NCBI GenBank assembly: GCA_031285115.1
Contig: JAITWU010000274.1
Coordinates: 1 to 8,058 of the forward strand
Source: Azonexus sp.
GTDB taxonomy: Bacteria; Pseudomonadota; Gammaproteobacteria; Burkholderiales; Rhodocyclaceae
DNA length: 8,058 nt
Direction: 5' to 3'
Made by a program: the position numbers and the translations under genes. Below the pieces are notes generated by a model, which searched no databases, was not told the DNA's origin, and saw only the letters and a program-made list of their open reading frames with translations. Shown one piece after another: positions 6,535-8,058 of this stretch. Each line of letters begins with the position of its first letter. The stretch's first letter is position 1.

Positions 6535-7272
6535 ATGAACGACAAAACCACGCACTTCGGCTACGAAACCGTCGCCGAGCAGGAAAAAGCCCGCCGCGTC
6601 GCCGGTGTTTTTGATTCGGTCGCCAACCGTTACGACCTCATGAACGATCTCATGTCGGGTGGCCTGCACCGTTTCTGGAAGGCGTTTACCATCCAGCGCA
6701 GCGGCGTCCGCGAAGGCTCGCGCGTGCTTGACGTGGCAGGCGGCACCGGCGACCTGTCGCTGGCCTTCGCCAAAAAAGTCGGAACCAGCGGCCAGGTCTG
6801 GCTGACCGACATCAACAACGCAATGCTGACGCATGGCCGCGACCGCCTGATCGACAAGGGCTATCTGCTGCCAGTAACGCAGTGCGACGCCGAAAAACTG
6901 CCTTTCCCCGACGACTGGTTCGACTGCGTAACGGTCGCCTTCGGTCTGCGCAACATGACGCACAAAGACAAGGCGCTCGCCGAAATGCGCCGCGTGCTCC
7001 GTCCCGGCGGGCGGCTTCTGGTGCTGGAGTTTTCGCAAATCTGGAAGCCGTTCGCGCCGCTTTACGATTTTTACTCCTTCAAAGTCATTCCACGCATCGG
7101 CAAACTGGTGACGCAGGACGAAGACAGCTACCGCTATCTCTCCGAATCCATCCGTATGCACCCCGGTCAGGAAGAACTGAAGGCAATCATGGAAAGCGTC
7201 GGGCTGGAAAAAGTGGAATATTTCAACCTCGCCTTCGGCGGCGTGGCGCTGCATCGCGGCTACAAATTTTGA
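6535..7272 (+). CDS. ubiE: Ubiquinone/menaquinone C-methyltransferase UbiE
   Basis: A 245-residue SAM-dependent methyltransferase that methylates carbon 2 of the benzoquinol ring in ubiquinone synthesis (and demethylmenaquinol where menaquinone is made). Signatures: THFGYETV near the start (6-13), [17 protein letters not shown] (25-41), the SAM-binding glycine motif [10 protein letters not shown] (64-73), the acidic loop TDINNAML (91-98), then [10 protein letters not shown] (117-126), LRPGGR (155-160) and a C-terminal [11 protein letters not shown] (235-245). Length and motifs are standard. The frame is open further upstream, to 6454, but ATG 6535 gives the conserved N-terminus and begins four bases after the DUF971 stop, so the upstream extension is rejected. 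There is no clear Shine-Dalgarno sequence, which suggests coupling to the gene before. The stop overlaps the ubiJ ATG. Confidence 0.97.
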   Translation: MNDKTTHFGYETVAEQEKARRVAGVFDSVANRYDLMNDLMSGGLHRFWKAFTIQRSGVREGSRVLDVAGGTGDLSLAFAKKVGTSGQVWLTDINNAMLTHGRDRLIDKGYLLPVTQCDAEKLPFPDDWFDCVTVAFGLRNMTHKDKALAEMRRVLRPGGRLLVLEFSQIWKPFAPLYDFYSFKVIPRIGKLVTQDEDSYRYLSESIRMHPGQEELKAIMESVGLEKVEYFNLAFGGVALHRGYKF

Positions 7273-7859
7273 TGGCCTCTGGTTTTTCCGCCCTGTCGCA
7301 GCGCGTACCGCTGGCCGCGCTCAATCACCTGCTCGCTGACGCCAGTTGGGCGCGCGAGCGGCTGCGCCCCTTTGCCGGTTCCGTCGTGCGCATTGAAGGC
7401 GGTTTGCCCATGCCGCTGCTATTTGGTATCGACCAAAACGGCCTGCTGACGCTGGCCGACCGCGAAGAACCCGCCACCGTCACCCTGACCCTGCCCGCCG
7501 ACACCCCCGCCCGCCTGCTGCTCGACCGCGCAAACCTCTTCGCCGCCGCGCGCATCGAAGGCCCCGCCGATCTCAGCGAAGCCTTGGCCTTCGTTTTTCG
7601 CCACCTCACCTGGGATGCCGAAGCCGATCTCGCCCGCTGGTTTGGCGACATCGCCGCCCATCGCCTGACCCGCCTTGGCCGCCATCTCACAAACACCGCC
7701 CGCGAGGGCTTGACCCGTCTAGCGGGCAACGCCGCCGAATACGCCCAGCACGAAAGCGGCCTGCTGGCAAACCGCGAGGCAATTTCCGCGTTTGCCGCCG
7801 AGGTCAACGCCTTGCGCGACGATCTGGCCCGTCTTGAGAAACGTCTGCAACGCCTCTGA
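7272..7859 (+). CDS. ubiJ: Ubiquinone biosynthesis accessory factor UbiJ (SCP2-domain, YigP family)
   Basis: A 195-residue accessory factor of aerobic ubiquinone synthesis; in E. coli UbiJ (201 residues) belongs to the Ubi complex and its SCP2 lipid-binding domain is thought to hold the hydrophobic intermediates. The N-terminal part (about 10-115) has the SCP2 pattern: short helix PLAALNHLLA, strands FAGSVVRIEGG and LPMPLLFGID, then ATVTLTLPAD and helix LLLDRANLF. The C-terminal half (about 116-195) is helical, with heptad-like Leu/Ala spacing ending in EVNALRDDLARLEKRLQRL, a likely coiled coil, as expected for the family. The ATG at 7272 shares its A with the ubiE TGA stop (TGATG), implying translational coupling. 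The gene name relies on position behind ubiE plus this architecture, since the sequence of the family is poorly conserved. A strong terminator follows immediately. Confidence 0.9.
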   Translation: MASGFSALSQRVPLAALNHLLADASWARERLRPFAGSVVRIEGGLPMPLLFGIDQNGLLTLADREEPATVTLTLPADTPARLLLDRANLFAAARIEGPADLSEALAFVFRHLTWDAEADLARWFGDIAAHRLTRLGRHLTNTAREGLTRLAGNAAEYAQHESGLLANREAISAFAAEVNALRDDLARLEKRLQRL

Positions 7860-7862
7860 AAT

Positions 7863-7890
7863 AAAAAAGGCAGCCGAAGCTGCCTTTTTT
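7863..7890. terminator. Strong, symmetrical (bidirectional) intrinsic terminator
   Basis: Six As, then GGCAGC, a CGAA loop, GCTGCC and six Ts form a perfect 6 bp GC-rich stem that can extend by six A-T pairs. It begins a few bases after the ubiJ stop and ends the ubi operon. Because the A run mirrors the T run, it also works for transcription from the right, which fits a convergent gene at the window end. Confidence 0.93.
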
Positions 7891-7900
7891 GTGTGCTGAA

Positions 7901-7960
7901 CAAAACCGCCGGAATTACGCTGCGCTTCATCCCAGCCTGCGCGGTATGGTTGCGGTTTTG
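7901..7960. repeat. Inverted repeat CAAAACCGC / GCGGTTTTG
   Basis: A perfect 9 bp inverted repeat, with arms at 7901-7909 and 7952-7960 and 42 bases between them, lies in the gap after the terminator. It could form a long-loop hairpin or mark the ends of a small dispersed intergenic repeat. I see no coding potential inside. Chance pairing of 9 bases in this much sequence is possible but not likely at this spacing. Confidence 0.5.
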
Positions 7961-7964
7961 CGTG

Positions 7965-7999
7965 CCTGTACCCCGTATCCTGAACCCTGCCCCCTGACT
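7965..7999. repeat. Tandem heptanucleotide repeat, five degenerate units
   Basis: Five consecutive 7-base units read CCTGTAC, CCCGTAT, CCTGAAC, CCTGCCC, CCTGACT, with consensus CCTGNAC. The last base overlaps the stop codon proposed for the minus-strand gene that follows. Short heptameric intergenic repeats of this sort occur in some bacterial genomes; the function here is unknown. Confidence 0.6.
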
Positions 8000-8058
8000 C
8001 AGTGCGTATGCTTGCGCAGCCGCTGGATGGCGCGGAGTTGGGCGATGGCTTGGGCCAG
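7999..8058 (-). CDS. C-terminal end of an unidentified minus-strand gene (partial)
   Basis: Read on the minus strand, the last 60 bases give 19 codons and a TGA stop: LAQAIAQLRAIQRLRKHTH. Codon choice (GCC, ATC, CTG, CGC, CAG, AAG) matches the other genes here, the peptide looks like an amphipathic helix with a basic tail, and a bidirectional terminator lies between it and ubiJ, as expected for convergent genes. The fragment is too short to name a family. A plus-strand frame from ATG 8008 is also open to the edge, so the strand call is moderate. Confidence 0.4.
   Translation of the reverse strand: MAQAIAQLRAIQRLRKHTH

Noticed and set aside
6238..7254. A 338-codon minus-strand frame under the DUF971 gene and ubiE
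   Set aside because: It lies antisense to ubiE, whose motifs are unmistakable. There is no sign of a real protein on the other strand.
8008..8058. A plus-strand gene starting at ATG 8008
   Set aside because: There is no ribosome binding site, and the Gly/Asp/Leu-rich peptide looks less natural than the minus-strand reading of the same bases. It cannot be excluded because the window ends.

Overview
The window looks like chromosomal DNA of a betaproteobacterium, most likely Rhodocyclales (Dechloromonas/Azonexus/Propionivibrio-like). This rests on the GC-rich coding style, the ~1,290-residue DUF3683 FAD/Fe-S fusion dehydrogenase that I associate with betaproteobacteria, and the DUF971-ubiE-ubiJ order. 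No search was run, so the taxon is an inference from recalled protein families. Nearly all of the window is coding on the + strand, and no gene-free stretch exceeds 300 bases.

Left part (1-5019): the C-terminal part of the chromosome-dimer recombinase XerD, running off the left edge; a Cys-tRNA(Pro) deacylase (YbaK); and one very large open reading frame for a soluble-type D-2-hydroxyacid dehydrogenase. That protein joins an FAD-binding GlcD-like half, two 4Fe-4S motifs and two CCG (GlcF/HdrB-like) cysteine domains in one chain. Two very long minus-strand frames under it are codon-bias shadows.

Middle (about 5030-5645): a compact ccdA-ccdB toxin-antitoxin pair of visibly lower GC. It has its own promoter, a good Shine-Dalgarno sequence and an ATACG-repeat leader, and its last stop codon abuts the ATG of a HIT-family hydrolase. 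It looks like an acquired module in a housekeeping neighbourhood. The CcdB toxin ends in Trp-Gly and lacks the terminal Ile of the F-plasmid toxin.

Right part (5646-7859): HIT-family hydrolase, a DUF971 protein, UbiE and UbiJ. The last three are tightly packed (4 bp gap, then a stop/start overlap) and form a ubiquinone-biosynthesis operon closed by a strong symmetrical terminator. UbiE methylates the quinone ring and UbiJ is the SCP2-domain accessory factor; ubiB, often the next gene, is absent. The last ~170 bases hold an inverted repeat, a five-unit heptanucleotide repeat and probably the end of a convergent minus-strand gene.

I saw no CRISPR array, tRNA, rRNA or insertion sequence. The window is mostly housekeeping. 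The less ordinary items are the ccdAB insertion with its shortened toxin, a shared promoter-like 16-mer that would make ybaK mRNA leaderless, and the heptad repeat.
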